Shown: positions 1 to 6,258 of the stretch, piece after piece
Layout of the letters: the number at the start of each line of letters is the position of its first letter
Numbering within the stretch: the stretch's first letter is position 1
Assembly: GCA_028705785.1 (NCBI GenBank)
Contig: JAQWCT010000101.1
Location: 1 to 8,909 of the forward strand
Length of the DNA stretch: 8,909 nt
Source of the DNA: Sulfurospirillaceae bacterium
GTDB taxonomy: Bacteria; Campylobacterota; Campylobacteria; Campylobacterales; Sulfurospirillaceae
Reading direction: 5' to 3'
Made by a program: the position numbers and the translations under genes
The notes under the pieces: generated by a model
Seen by the model: only the letters and a program-made list of their open reading frames with translations
The model's database searches: none
What the model was told of the DNA's origin: nothing

Positions 1-149
1 CCCTTTACATGTAAAGGTTCTATGTCTCTAAATTCAAAATCAGCAGGAGCCACATGCGGGTGCATTTGAGAGTGCGCATAAGGCTCAACACCCCAGTAGG
101 TCAAGAATGTAAAAAACAGTACCACTATTAATATTTTAAACTCTCTCAT
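1..149 (-). CDS. petC: Cytochrome c1 subunit of bc1 complex, N-terminal part (partial)
   Basis: This is the 5' end of the cytochrome c subunit of the menaquinol:cytochrome c reductase; 49 codons are present and the rest lies beyond position 1. The protein begins MREFKILIVVLFFTFLTYWG, a short charged N-terminus followed by one hydrophobic segment (residues about 5-20) that should anchor it in the inner membrane with the haem domain in the periplasm. The next stretch, VEPYAHSQMHPHVAPADF, resembles the start of epsilonproteobacterial PetC proteins. In that group the subunit is known as a dihaem c-type cytochrome, but no CxxCH motif falls inside this window. The ATG overlaps the petB stop codon (ATGA), and AAAGGAG at 157-163 is its ribosome binding site, so translation is probably coupled to petB. 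A perfect palindrome lies in its coding region at 2-17. Confidence 0.88.
   Translation of the reverse strand, partial: MREFKILIVVLFFTFLTYWGVEPYAHSQMHPHVAPADFEFRDIEPLHVK
2..17. repeat. 16-bp perfect palindrome inside petC
   Basis: CCTTTACATGTAAAGG reads identically on both strands. Its central 14 bp (3-16) recur exactly at 2268-2281, upstream of the first gene of the same operon. Here it encodes part of petC (Glu-Pro-Leu-His-Val-Lys), so coding constraint may explain it. A regulatory role is speculative. Confidence 0.5.
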
Positions 150-1402
150 TGCTGCGCTCCTTTAGATTTTGCTTCTATCTTCGTGATAATAGGAAGCGCC
201 ATAAAGAGCAATAAAAAAATGATTGCTGCAAAAAAACCAATCCATGCATTGCTTCCAGTGGGTGGCAATTTTCCATACACCGTTAGCACAATCATGTCCA
301 ATAGTAAAATCCAAAACCATACAAAAAACGCTGGTCGTTGATGTGCTGGGGCGACATGTTGGGTATTTCTATCCAAAAAAGGAAGCAAGATAAAAGCGAC
401 ATTGGCAAATCCAAACGCCATAAGACCTATATCCATAGCAGCAATTCCACCTATGTCAAAAAAGAAACCTCGAAGCACTTCATAGCTCCATAAAAAATAC
501 CATTCAGGATAGATATGAGCAGGTGTTTTCATGTTATTTGCAGGCTCAAAGTTGATAGGGTCCATCGCAAAATCATAATGGTAACAAACCAAAAAGAAGA
601 AAAATAGCATAAAAACCCCAACGACAAAAAAATCTTTTGAAAGAAAAACTGGCCAGAATGGAACCACTTTAGACTCTTTTTTTCGCCCATTAAGATACTT
701 CATCGCTTCTTTATCAAAATCAAATACTTCAGACGCTTGATTGTTCACATGAGGAACCCGCAATGCATAAAAATGTAGCGCAATCACCAAGATAATCACC
801 AAAGGAAGAAGCACGACATGTAACATAAAAAAACGAGTCAATGTTGCATCCGCAACTAAAAAATCACCTCTAATCCAAATGACTAAAGCTTCTCCAATAA
901 CAGGGATACCACCAAAAAGATTGGTAATGACTTGCGCCGCCCAGTAACTCATCTGTCCCCAAGGAAGCATATAACCACTAAAAGCTTCAGCTGAAAAAGC
1001 AACAAAAAGTATCATTCCTGTGATCCAGATAATCTCGCGCCCTTTTTTATAAGAACCATAATAAATCCCCGTAAACATATGAATATAGATGATTAAAAAT
1101 GCTGCTGAAGCAGATACTCCGTGCATATGACGCCATAGCCAACCGTACTCGACTTCTTGCATAATGGTGTAATTAACACTATCAAATGCCAAGTTGATAT
1201 CAGGTTTGTAGTACATCAATAAAAAAATGCCAGATACCATAAGGATGGCGAATAAGACGACTAAAACAACACCCATTGCCCAAAGAAAATTGATATTTTT
1301 AGGAATCCAGTATTCACTCATCATGACTTTCATGAATTTTCTCACAGCTAATCGTTGATCGAGCCAATCACTAAAACCATCAGCTTGTCTAATCTCTGCC
1401 AT
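146..1402 (-). CDS. petB: Cytochrome b subunit of bc1 complex
   Basis: This is the membrane core of the quinol:cytochrome c reductase, carrying the two b haems and the quinol oxidation and quinone reduction sites. The 418-residue protein has about eight hydrophobic helices (roughly 42-66, 97-117, 127-146, 193-216, 258-276, 322-342, 355-376, 385-405), so it is an unsplit bc1-type cytochrome b and not the b6/subunit IV pair. Haem-ligand histidines align at H94 and H108 (RHMHG and IYIHMF) and at H195 and H210. The second pair is one residue further apart than in mitochondrial cytochrome b, as in b6-type proteins. The Qo-site motif PEWY is at 299-302, within IYPEWYFLWSYEVLRG. It follows petA by 12 nt with a strong Shine-Dalgarno and overlaps petC by 4 nt, so the three genes form one operon. 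No residue I would expect appears to be missing. Confidence 0.97.
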   Translation of the reverse strand: MAEIRQADGFSDWLDQRLAVRKFMKVMMSEYWIPKNINFLWAMGVVLVVLFAILMVSGIFLLMYYKPDINLAFDSVNYTIMQEVEYGWLWRHMHGVSASAAFLIIYIHMFTGIYYGSYKKGREIIWITGMILFVAFSAEAFSGYMLPWGQMSYWAAQVITNLFGGIPVIGEALVIWIRGDFLVADATLTRFFMLHVVLLPLVIILVIALHFYALRVPHVNNQASEVFDFDKEAMKYLNGRKKESKVVPFWPVFLSKDFFVVGVFMLFFFFLVCYHYDFAMDPINFEPANNMKTPAHIYPEWYFLWSYEVLRGFFFDIGGIAAMDIGLMAFGFANVAFILLPFLDRNTQHVAPAHQRPAFFVWFWILLLDMIVLTVYGKLPPTGSNAWIGFFAAIIFLLLFMALPIITKIEAKSKGAQQ

Positions 1403-1407
1403 AACTG

Positions 1408-1416
1408 CCCTCCTTT
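1408..1416 (-). promoter_or_regulatory. Strong ribosome binding site for petB
   Basis: On the minus strand this reads AAAGGAGGG, followed by CAGTT and the petB ATG. It overlaps the petA stop codon (TAA, 1417-1415), which fixes the petB start and suggests translational coupling. Confidence 0.8.
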
Positions 1417-1921
1417 AAGCTTTTTTAGCCATTATCTTTTTGTATTCCATGCCCTCTTCACCAAGCACAAGTTTTTCTCCCTCTATCTTAAAAGGAGGAA
1501 TATCCAATGGGCGAGGTGGAGGCCCAAAAGTGTTCATGCCACTTGCATCAAACTCGCCTCCATGACAAGCACATTTAAATACCTTGCTTTTTTCTTCATA
1601 ATAAGGAATACAACCCAAATGCGTACAAAGACCAACAACAAGCGTAAATACTTTTTCGCCCACAAGAACATCTCTTTGCTCATTTCTAGGGGTATCTGCT
1701 GTTTTTCTGAGAATAAAAATAGGCTTCCCTCTCCATTGTAGTGTCTTCATTTCTCCCTCTGCCACCAAAGAGAGATCTACTGTGACAAATCCAGCTGATT
1801 GCACACTAGGAAGAGGATCCCAACTTTTTTTCATAGCTCCCAACGCCAATATACCACCCACAGTAGCAACCCCGCCAAAAGCTATGCCAATGAAATCTCG
1901 TCTATTTTGACACAGTGCCAT
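1415..1921 (-). CDS. petA: Rieske iron-sulfur subunit of bc1 complex
   Basis: This subunit takes the first electron from menaquinol at the Qo site and passes it to cytochrome c1. The 168-residue protein carries a twin-arginine signal that also serves as membrane anchor (NRRDFIGIAFGG at 6-17, hydrophobic to about residue 30), then the soluble Rieske domain. Box I is CTHLGC (99-104) and box II is CACHGG (117-122). By family rules C99, H101, C117 and H120 bind the [2Fe-2S] cluster, and C104-C119 form the disulfide. The Ser and Tyr that raise cluster potential in mitochondrial proteins (CHGSxY) are replaced by G122 and F124, as expected for a low-potential, menaquinone-linked cluster. The Gly-Pro-rich loop GPPPRP at 133-138 fits the family. 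It lies 18 nt after the small cytochrome gene and is preceded by a weak AAGGGT ribosome binding site. Confidence 0.96.
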   Translation of the reverse strand: MALCQNRRDFIGIAFGGVATVGGILALGAMKKSWDPLPSVQSAGFVTVDLSLVAEGEMKTLQWRGKPIFILRKTADTPRNEQRDVLVGEKVFTLVVGLCTHLGCIPYYEEKSKVFKCACHGGEFDASGMNTFGPPPRPLDIPPFKIEGEKLVLGEEGMEYKKIMAKKA

Positions 1922-1939
1922 TTGATTACCCTTATGTAT

Positions 1940-2233
1940 TTATTTTTTAACGATGTAGTTTGCAATTTCTTTCATTTGCTCATCGCTAAACATCATTACC
2001 TGAGCTTTCATCATTGCTTTCATTTCTCTTCCATAAGTTCCCTCTTTATAGCCCTTTAAAGCAGCGATAAAAGCATCTTTATCCATATCTTTGATAATGA
2101 GACTTTTACCAAGAGAAACCTTCTCTCCTTTTTCGCCATGACAGGCGGCACATTTAGTATAAAGTGGTGTGGCATTGGCTCCCATGGAAAAAAGTAACGC
2201 TACGATGATCATTGACTTATTTAGCTTTTTCAT
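1940..2233 (-). CDS. Small periplasmic monohaem cytochrome c (c553-like)
   Basis: This 97-residue protein has a Sec signal peptide (MKKLNKSMIIVALLFSMGANA, cleavage probably near residue 21) and one haem c motif, CAACH, at residues 28-32. The C-terminal helix FSDEQMKEIANYIVKK is typical of class I cytochromes c; the axial methionine is probably M74 or M75 in the Met-rich stretch before it. The fold and size resemble Campylobacter Cj1153, a cytochrome c553-like carrier. As first gene of the operon, 18 nt before petA, it is likely the soluble acceptor of electrons from cytochrome c1, delivering them to a cbb3 oxidase or to periplasmic reductases. The start is supported by AAAAAGGAG seven nucleotides upstream. 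Its exact redox partner cannot be read from sequence. Confidence 0.93.
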   Translation of the reverse strand: MKKLNKSMIIVALLFSMGANATPLYTKCAACHGEKGEKVSLGKSLIIKDMDKDAFIAALKGYKEGTYGREMKAMMKAQVMMFSDEQMKEIANYIVKK

Positions 2234-2330
2234 TGAAAAACTCCTTTTTATATTTTTAAAATATTCACTTTACATGTAAAGCATATTTTTCTTATTTGAA
2301 TACTATTAGAAAAAAATAGCAAATTAATGT
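2234..2330 (-). promoter_or_regulatory. Promoter region of cytochrome c553-petABC operon
   Basis: This is a very AT-rich leader between the terminator and the first gene of the bc1 operon. A strong ribosome binding site (AAAAAGGAG, 2241-2249) ends it. I cannot assign a single -10: TATGCT (2285-2280) and the AT stretch around 2250-2264 are both possible, and Campylobacterota promoters often lack a -35 box. The palindrome at 2268-2281 sits in its middle. Confidence 0.5.
2268..2281. promoter_or_regulatory. 14-bp palindrome, candidate operator upstream of bc1 operon
   Basis: CTTTACATGTAAAG is a perfect palindrome centred about 41 nt before the cytochrome c553 start codon, overlapping or just downstream of one possible -10. 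Its position and symmetry suit a dimeric regulator. I do not recognise it as an FNR, CRP or Fur consensus. The same 14 bp occur at 3-16 inside petC. Confidence 0.4.
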
Positions 2331-2375
2331 AAAAAAGCTTTCTCGAAAATAATCTATATTCGAGAAAGCTTTTTT
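2331..2375 (-). terminator. Rho-independent terminator after the reductase operon
   Basis: A perfect 17-bp stem is formed by 2331-2347 and 2359-2375, with an 11-nt loop. The sequence has T tracts on both sides, so on the minus strand the stem ends in TTTTTT after GC-containing base pairs. It lies about 70-115 nt after the reductase stop codon and separates that transcript from the bc1 operon. The symmetry means it could also stop transcription on the plus strand. Confidence 0.85.
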
Positions 2376-2386
2376 AATTTAGTAGA

Positions 2387-2406
2387 AGCCCCTTTTTTAA
2401 GGGGCT
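2387..2406 (-). terminator. Second hairpin after the reductase gene
   Basis: AGCCCCTT (2387-2394) pairs with AAGGGGCT (2399-2406) around a 4-nt loop. It is GC-rich for this genome and precedes the stronger terminator in the minus-strand transcript by 11 nt. It has no immediate U tract, so it may protect the 3' end or assist termination. Confidence 0.5.
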
Positions 2407-2446
2407 AAATGTACCGTCATATTTTGATACCTTTAGGCTGATAAGA

Positions 2447-4894
2447 TCAACCGAGCCTTGGCTTAGAGAATACTTTGATAGGAGGAATCGTTCCTGTGAA
2501 TTTTTCTATATTTACTAAAGCAGTATTGGCGATAGTGCCTTGCGCTAATTTTGAAGTACCTTTGTCAATAGTTAGCACATTAACATCACCATGCACACAT
2601 ATACTACCAATAACGCCCTCTTCTTCTGGGTAATACCATGCACCCTCATGAATCAGAACAACATCTTTGCGAATATCCTTAGTAATGACCGCTCCTGCTA
2701 AAAGTTTACCTCTTTTACTCGATACCAAGACAATATCACCCTCTTTAATACCTTTTGCTTTGGCATTATCGGGGTTAATCAATATGGGTTCTCGTCCACT
2801 CACTTCATATGCCTCTCGTAAAAGCGTATTATTTAGTTGAGAATGCAATCTATGTCTAGGATGAGGAGACAACAAATGGAAAGGATATTCTTTTGTTGCG
2901 TTGCCCAAATATTCTTTTGGTTCATAGAATTTAGGGAACCCCTCACAATCATCATAACCATACGAAGCGACTTTTTGAGAAAATATCTCAATTTTTCCCG
3001 ATGGCGTACCAAGTGGATTTTCCAATGGGTCACGAATAAATTCTTTAAACGCAACGAAATTGTCTCCATTAGGCGTCATGGTTTTAAATTCAAAATAACC
3101 TTTTTCCCAAAACTCTTCAAAAGGAGGAAGCTCAATATTTTTTGACTTTCCTTGTGTCCTTGCCTCATTGTAAAAATGCTCCGCCCACTGCTTTGCATCT
3201 CTTTTCTCTGTAAATAGGTCTCTTCTTCCAAATTTTTCAGCAATGTCTGCAAAAATATCAAAGTCTGATTTTGATTCACCTACTGGCTCAATCCCTTTTT
3301 TAAGAGCAAGAATACCTGTCTTTGATTCAGAACTAATATAAGTAATATCATCTCTTTCAATTTCAGTACATGCAGGAAGGACAATATCTGCCATTCTTGA
3401 GGTTGCTGTCCAATATGGATCTTGATTTATAATTACTTCTGGTTTGTACCATGCTTTGATCATTTTATTGCGATCTTGGTGGTGATGAAAAGGATTACCT
3501 CCTGCCCAATATATTAATTTAATATCTGGATAAATAACCTTACGCCCGCTAAAATCAATTTGCATACCAGGATTTAATAACATCTCTGAAATTTTAGCCA
3601 CGGGTATTTCATTTTCTGGTAATGGGCTTTTTTTATCTGTATTATTGGGTAATGGCATTGGTTTACCCGTAGTAATACCTGATATTCCAACACCAATTTG
3701 CTCAATAGAACCTACATTACCATCACCATGATACGATACACCAAATCCACCACCGTCTGTTCCAAGCTGTCCTATCATAGCGCCAAGTGCATAGACAACC
3801 CAATTTGCTTGCTCCCCATGATCTTGTCTTTGAAGTGACCAACCAGGCATCAACATCGTTTTTCCCAAAACCATTAATTCTGCTAATTCAATAATCTCTT
3901 TTTCACTAATACCTGTTATTTTGGAAGCCCATTTAGGAGTTTTTTCGACTTTATCTACTTTACCCATAAAATAATCTCTAAATTTATCAAAACCAATAGT
4001 GTACTTTTCGATAAATTTTTCGTTATACAATTTTTTGACATAAAGATGATAGGCTATTGCAACCATCAAAGCCACATCTGTATTTGGTATAATTTGAATA
4101 TTTCTAGCATTAAAAAACTTTGATGTATCCGTGATTTGGGGATCAATTGAAATAATATTCATCTTTCTTTTTGCTGATGCTTTTTTAATACTTACAAAAC
4201 CATCATAAGATTTATGCGCACAGACATCTTCATTAATCTGCGTTGTGTTATACATATCATTACCAATCAAGATTATATTGTCTGTGTATTTTGCAATATT
4301 TTCCAATGAAGTGTGTCTAAAGTAATGATTTGTTCCCATGACAATAGGTGTTACAACAGAAATTGCACCTGTAGAATATGTTCCTTTTCGACTGGTATAA
4401 TCACCAGTTAAATTTAACATTCTTCTTAAAAGTGCCTGTGGGTCATTAAGATTGCCAACTCCATACCAACCATAACTACCTCCAAAAATAATTACAGGAC
4501 CATAATCTTTTTGACATCGACTAATCCCTTTGTAAATAATTTCATTAACCTCGTCCCAACTCACTCTTATAAATTTTTCTTTACCCCTTTTAGTGGTATC
4601 GCTTTTATGCCCATTTTTTAGAAACCCTTCTCTAACATAAGGGTATTCAACTCTTGTTTGGCTATAAGTTCTACTGGATAAAGCAGCATTCATCAATGAC
4701 GGATTGGAATCAAAAGGAAGTGCTTTCCAGTCTTCTATTATCCCATTTTTAACGGTAACTTCAACACCACCCCAATGCGTTCCACTTGTAACTTTCTTTG
4801 TCGTTGACAATAAAGTATCATGGTTAGCCGCCATCATTGGTACCGCTGCGCTAGCAACAGCTACTGTTTTAAGAAAATCTCTTCTTGAGCTCAT
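2447..4894 (-). CDS. torA: Periplasmic molybdopterin TMAO/S-oxide reductase (TorA/DorA class)
   Basis: This enzyme is predicted to reduce trimethylamine N-oxide and possibly S-oxides as a terminal respiratory step in the periplasm, using bis-MGD molybdenum. The 815-residue length is normal for the class. It starts with an ideal Tat signal, SRRDFLK (3-9), then a short hydrophobic region. There is no N-terminal cysteine cluster motif; instead GTHWG (38-42) appears, as in TorA, DorA and BisC, which lack the Fe-S cluster of DmsA. The molybdenum-ligand serine is S174 in GTYSTGA (171-177). Y141 and W143 lie 33 and 31 residues before it, the same spacing as Y114, W116 and S147 of Rhodobacter DMSO reductase; the tyrosine is absent from E. 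coli TMAO reductase. It looks like the counterpart of C. jejuni Cj0264c. Its ATG overlaps the stop of the upstream cytochrome gene, with AAAGGAG at 4902-4908. No TorD-type chaperone gene is in the window. Substrate preference is inference; biotin or methionine sulfoxide remain possible. Confidence 0.9.
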   Translation of the reverse strand: MSSRRDFLKTVAVASAAVPMMAANHDTLLSTTKKVTSGTHWGGVEVTVKNGIIEDWKALPFDSNPSLMNAALSSRTYSQTRVEYPYVREGFLKNGHKSDTTKRGKEKFIRVSWDEVNEIIYKGISRCQKDYGPVIIFGGSYGWYGVGNLNDPQALLRRMLNLTGDYTSRKGTYSTGAISVVTPIVMGTNHYFRHTSLENIAKYTDNIILIGNDMYNTTQINEDVCAHKSYDGFVSIKKASAKRKMNIISIDPQITDTSKFFNARNIQIIPNTDVALMVAIAYHLYVKKLYNEKFIEKYTIGFDKFRDYFMGKVDKVEKTPKWASKITGISEKEIIELAELMVLGKTMLMPGWSLQRQDHGEQANWVVYALGAMIGQLGTDGGGFGVSYHGDGNVGSIEQIGVGISGITTGKPMPLPNNTDKKSPLPENEIPVAKISEMLLNPGMQIDFSGRKVIYPDIKLIYWAGGNPFHHHQDRNKMIKAWYKPEVIINQDPYWTATSRMADIVLPACTEIERDDITYISSESKTGILALKKGIEPVGESKSDFDIFADIAEKFGRRDLFTEKRDAKQWAEHFYNEARTQGKSKNIELPPFEEFWEKGYFEFKTMTPNGDNFVAFKEFIRDPLENPLGTPSGKIEIFSQKVASYGYDDCEGFPKFYEPKEYLGNATKEYPFHLLSPHPRHRLHSQLNNTLLREAYEVSGREPILINPDNAKAKGIKEGDIVLVSSKRGKLLAGAVITKDIRKDVVLIHEGAWYYPEEEGVIGSICVHGDVNVLTIDKGTSKLAQGTIANTALVNIEKFTGTIPPIKVFSKPRLG

Positions 4895-5451
4895 TTTTTT
4901 TCTCCTTTTAAATGATTTAGTGTCAAATATTGTAAATAACTGCCTATTTGATTTGTCTCTTCTGTCGTGAATCCTGCTCGCTCAGACATAGTCTTGAGTA
5001 CATTTGGCCATTGATTAACAGTATATTCTTCAGGTGTATGGGCAGGATGACAAGAACCACATCTCGCATATAAATCTCTTTCTGGTGCCCAAATATCATC
5101 ATTCTTATCTGCAATGTTTTCTATTTTTTTAATTTGAAAAGAAAGAGTGACTTTATGCCATGAAACACCATAACTGTCTTTTATCGTTTCTTGTATGATG
5201 TATTTATTCACATATTGATTCTCTATTTTTAATAGCCTAATTTTGTCCATATTATTATAAAAGAGAATGTATTCATTGCCTTTCATTACCCATCCAGATA
5301 TTGTAAAATTGACCCCATCTTTTGTAACTTCAGCACCTTTGTATAGTCTTCCAGCATTAACGCCATCTATAAAAATTTCTGTGTCAGTTTTTATAAATGT
5401 TTCTCCAAAAGAAGAAATTGTTAAAAATATCACCAGTAAGAATGTCCGCAC
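4891..5451 (-). CDS. Periplasmic monohaem cytochrome c, stand-alone TorC C-terminal domain
   Basis: This is the probable electron donor to the adjacent TorA-like reductase. The 186-residue protein has a cleavable signal (MRTFLLVIFLTISSFG), a beta-rich region at about 20-110, and a haem domain with CGSCH at 131-135. The stretch after the haem, TVNQWPNVLKTMSERAG (144-160), with M155 as likely axial ligand, closely recalls the C-terminal haem domain of E. coli TorC. The NapC-like multihaem membrane half of TorC is missing, so it cannot itself oxidise quinol. C. jejuni Cj0265c appears to be the same kind of protein. The start is GTG, supported by AAAGGA about seven bases upstream and by the signal peptide. 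It overlaps the reductase gene by 4 nt, with that gene's ribosome binding site inside its last codons. Confidence 0.88.
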   Translation of the reverse strand: MRTFLLVIFLTISSFGETFIKTDTEIFIDGVNAGRLYKGAEVTKDGVNFTISGWVMKGNEYILFYNNMDKIRLLKIENQYVNKYIIQETIKDSYGVSWHKVTLSFQIKKIENIADKNDDIWAPERDLYARCGSCHPAHTPEEYTVNQWPNVLKTMSERAGFTTEETNQIGSYLQYLTLNHLKGEKK

Positions 5452-5467
5452 TTTTTTTCCTTTAATA

Positions 5468-5487
5468 TAAATTTTATGAATTTTTAT
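5468..5487 (-). repeat. Two adjacent 10-bp direct repeats, candidate OmpR-type site
   Basis: On the minus strand ATAAAAATTC is followed directly by ATAAAATTTA, matching at 8 of 10 positions. One-helical-turn direct repeats are the usual target of OmpR-family regulators, and one is encoded just upstream. The sequence is very AT-rich, so a chance match is quite possible. It lies only 17-36 nt before the GTG start, so binding here would more likely repress than activate. Confidence 0.25.
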
Positions 5488-5524
5488 TAAAATTCAATAA
5501 TTAGGGTAATTTTATATTTGAAGA

Positions 5525-5537
5525 ATAATAAAAGTAT
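5525..5537 (-). promoter_or_regulatory. Shared motif ATACTTTTATTAT, reductase-side copy
   Basis: The 13 bp (ATAATAAAAGTAT on the plus strand) are identical to 8375-8387, upstream of the histidine kinase. This copy overlaps the -10-like TATACT. It is a candidate binding site for the response regulator encoded between the two sites. Confidence 0.4.
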
Positions 5538-5571
5538 AATTTTTGTAGAAAGGTGGAGAGATTTACTTATT

Positions 5572-6258
5572 TTATAAAGTAAGTTGGTAACCAATACCTT
5601 GGATATTTTTGATTATTTCTGGATAAATTTTTTTACGCAGTTTGTTAATATAATTTCTTATCGTATCAGGGGTTGCACCTTTTTCTTGCCATGTGTATGC
5701 TTCAATCATTTCAAAAGATACAGTATGATTTCTGTGTATCAGGAGCAAAAATAGCAACCGCTGTTCAGTTCTTGTTAACTCTACTTCCATAGTCTTATGA
5801 TAGAGTTTTTTACTATCTAAGCAATATTGAAATCCTTGTGGAAGAGTCAGCATATTTTCGTTTGATATATCTTTGGCAATTGCCATGACCATGGCTACCA
5901 AAAGTTGATTTTTATCAAAAGGCTTTTTCAAAAAATTTTTGCTTTTGAGGAGAATTGCATTTAGCATATTTTCATCTGTATCATATGCTGTAAGGAAAAT
6001 AACGGGTATATTAGGATCAAATTTTCTAATCTCTTTTACCATATGAATACCACTCATGCGTGCCATGTGAATATCACTAATAATTAAATCTATATCATAT
6101 AAGTTAAATTTTTCTAATCCTTCTTCCCCATCTTTTGCGCTATGGACAATGGGTACATAAGGACTAATTAAATCTTTAATCATTTCTTTTAAACTAATAT
6201 CATCTTCTACCAATAGAACCTTGGTGGATTCTAGAATTTCCTTCATTTTTTCATTCAT
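5572..6258 (-). CDS. OmpR-family response regulator
   Basis: This DNA-binding regulator is the partner of the histidine kinase that precedes it. Of its 228 residues, about 10-125 form a receiver domain with acidic residues E18, D19 and D20, the phosphoacceptor D62 (in SDIHM), the switch T90 (FLTAYD) and K112 before P113. Residues about 140-228 form a winged-helix domain with ELTRTEQRLLFLLL (160-173), the recognition region TPDTIRNYINKLRKK (196-210) and the final hairpin IQGIGYQL. The ATG overlaps the kinase stop codon by 4 nt, so the two proteins should be made together. The ribosome binding site is weak (AGAGAAG), and M5 is an alternative start. The next genes downstream are the cytochrome and TorA-like reductase, the most likely targets, though the sequence does not prove this. 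Confidence 0.94.
   Translation of the reverse strand: MNEKMKEILESTKVLLVEDDISLKEMIKDLISPYVPIVHSAKDGEEGLEKFNLYDIDLIISDIHMARMSGIHMVKEIRKFDPNIPVIFLTAYDTDENMLNAILLKSKNFLKKPFDKNQLLVAMVMAIAKDISNENMLTLPQGFQYCLDSKKLYHKTMEVELTRTEQRLLFLLLIHRNHTVSFEMIEAYTWQEKGATPDTIRNYINKLRKKIYPEIIKNIQGIGYQLTL

Larger units (their letters stand above)
5452..5571 (-). promoter_or_regulatory. Intergenic region upstream of the reductase operon
   Basis: These 120 bp separate the response regulator from the cytochrome/reductase pair and contain no gene and no clear terminator, so read-through from the kinase operon is possible. A -10-like TATACT lies at 5538-5533 and TATAAA at 5516-5511. A 13-bp motif shared with the kinase promoter (5525-5537) and an AT-rich direct repeat (5468-5487) make regulation by the upstream response regulator plausible. 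Confidence 0.5.

Noticed and set aside
1355..1741. Plus-strand reading frame of 128 codons over petB/petA
   Set aside because: It lies antisense to the Rieske gene, whose motifs are unmistakable, and its translation shows no domain or usable ribosome binding site.
1799..2059. Plus-strand reading frame spanning petA and the cytochrome c553 gene
   Set aside because: It is antisense to two well-supported genes and has a low-complexity translation rich in His, Ser and Phe.
2331..2375. The 17-bp inverted repeat as the end of an insertion sequence
   Set aside because: The arms are only 11 nt apart and T-flanked, which fits a terminator; there is no transposase between them and no second copy in the window.
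2833..3279. Short minus- and plus-strand frames inside the reductase gene
   Set aside because: They are alternative frames of the intact 815-codon gene. The reductase shows no frameshift, so they are not broken fragments.
4704..4970. Plus-strand frame of 88 codons at the start of the reductase gene
   Set aside because: It is antisense to the Tat signal region and the end of the cytochrome gene, with no independent support.
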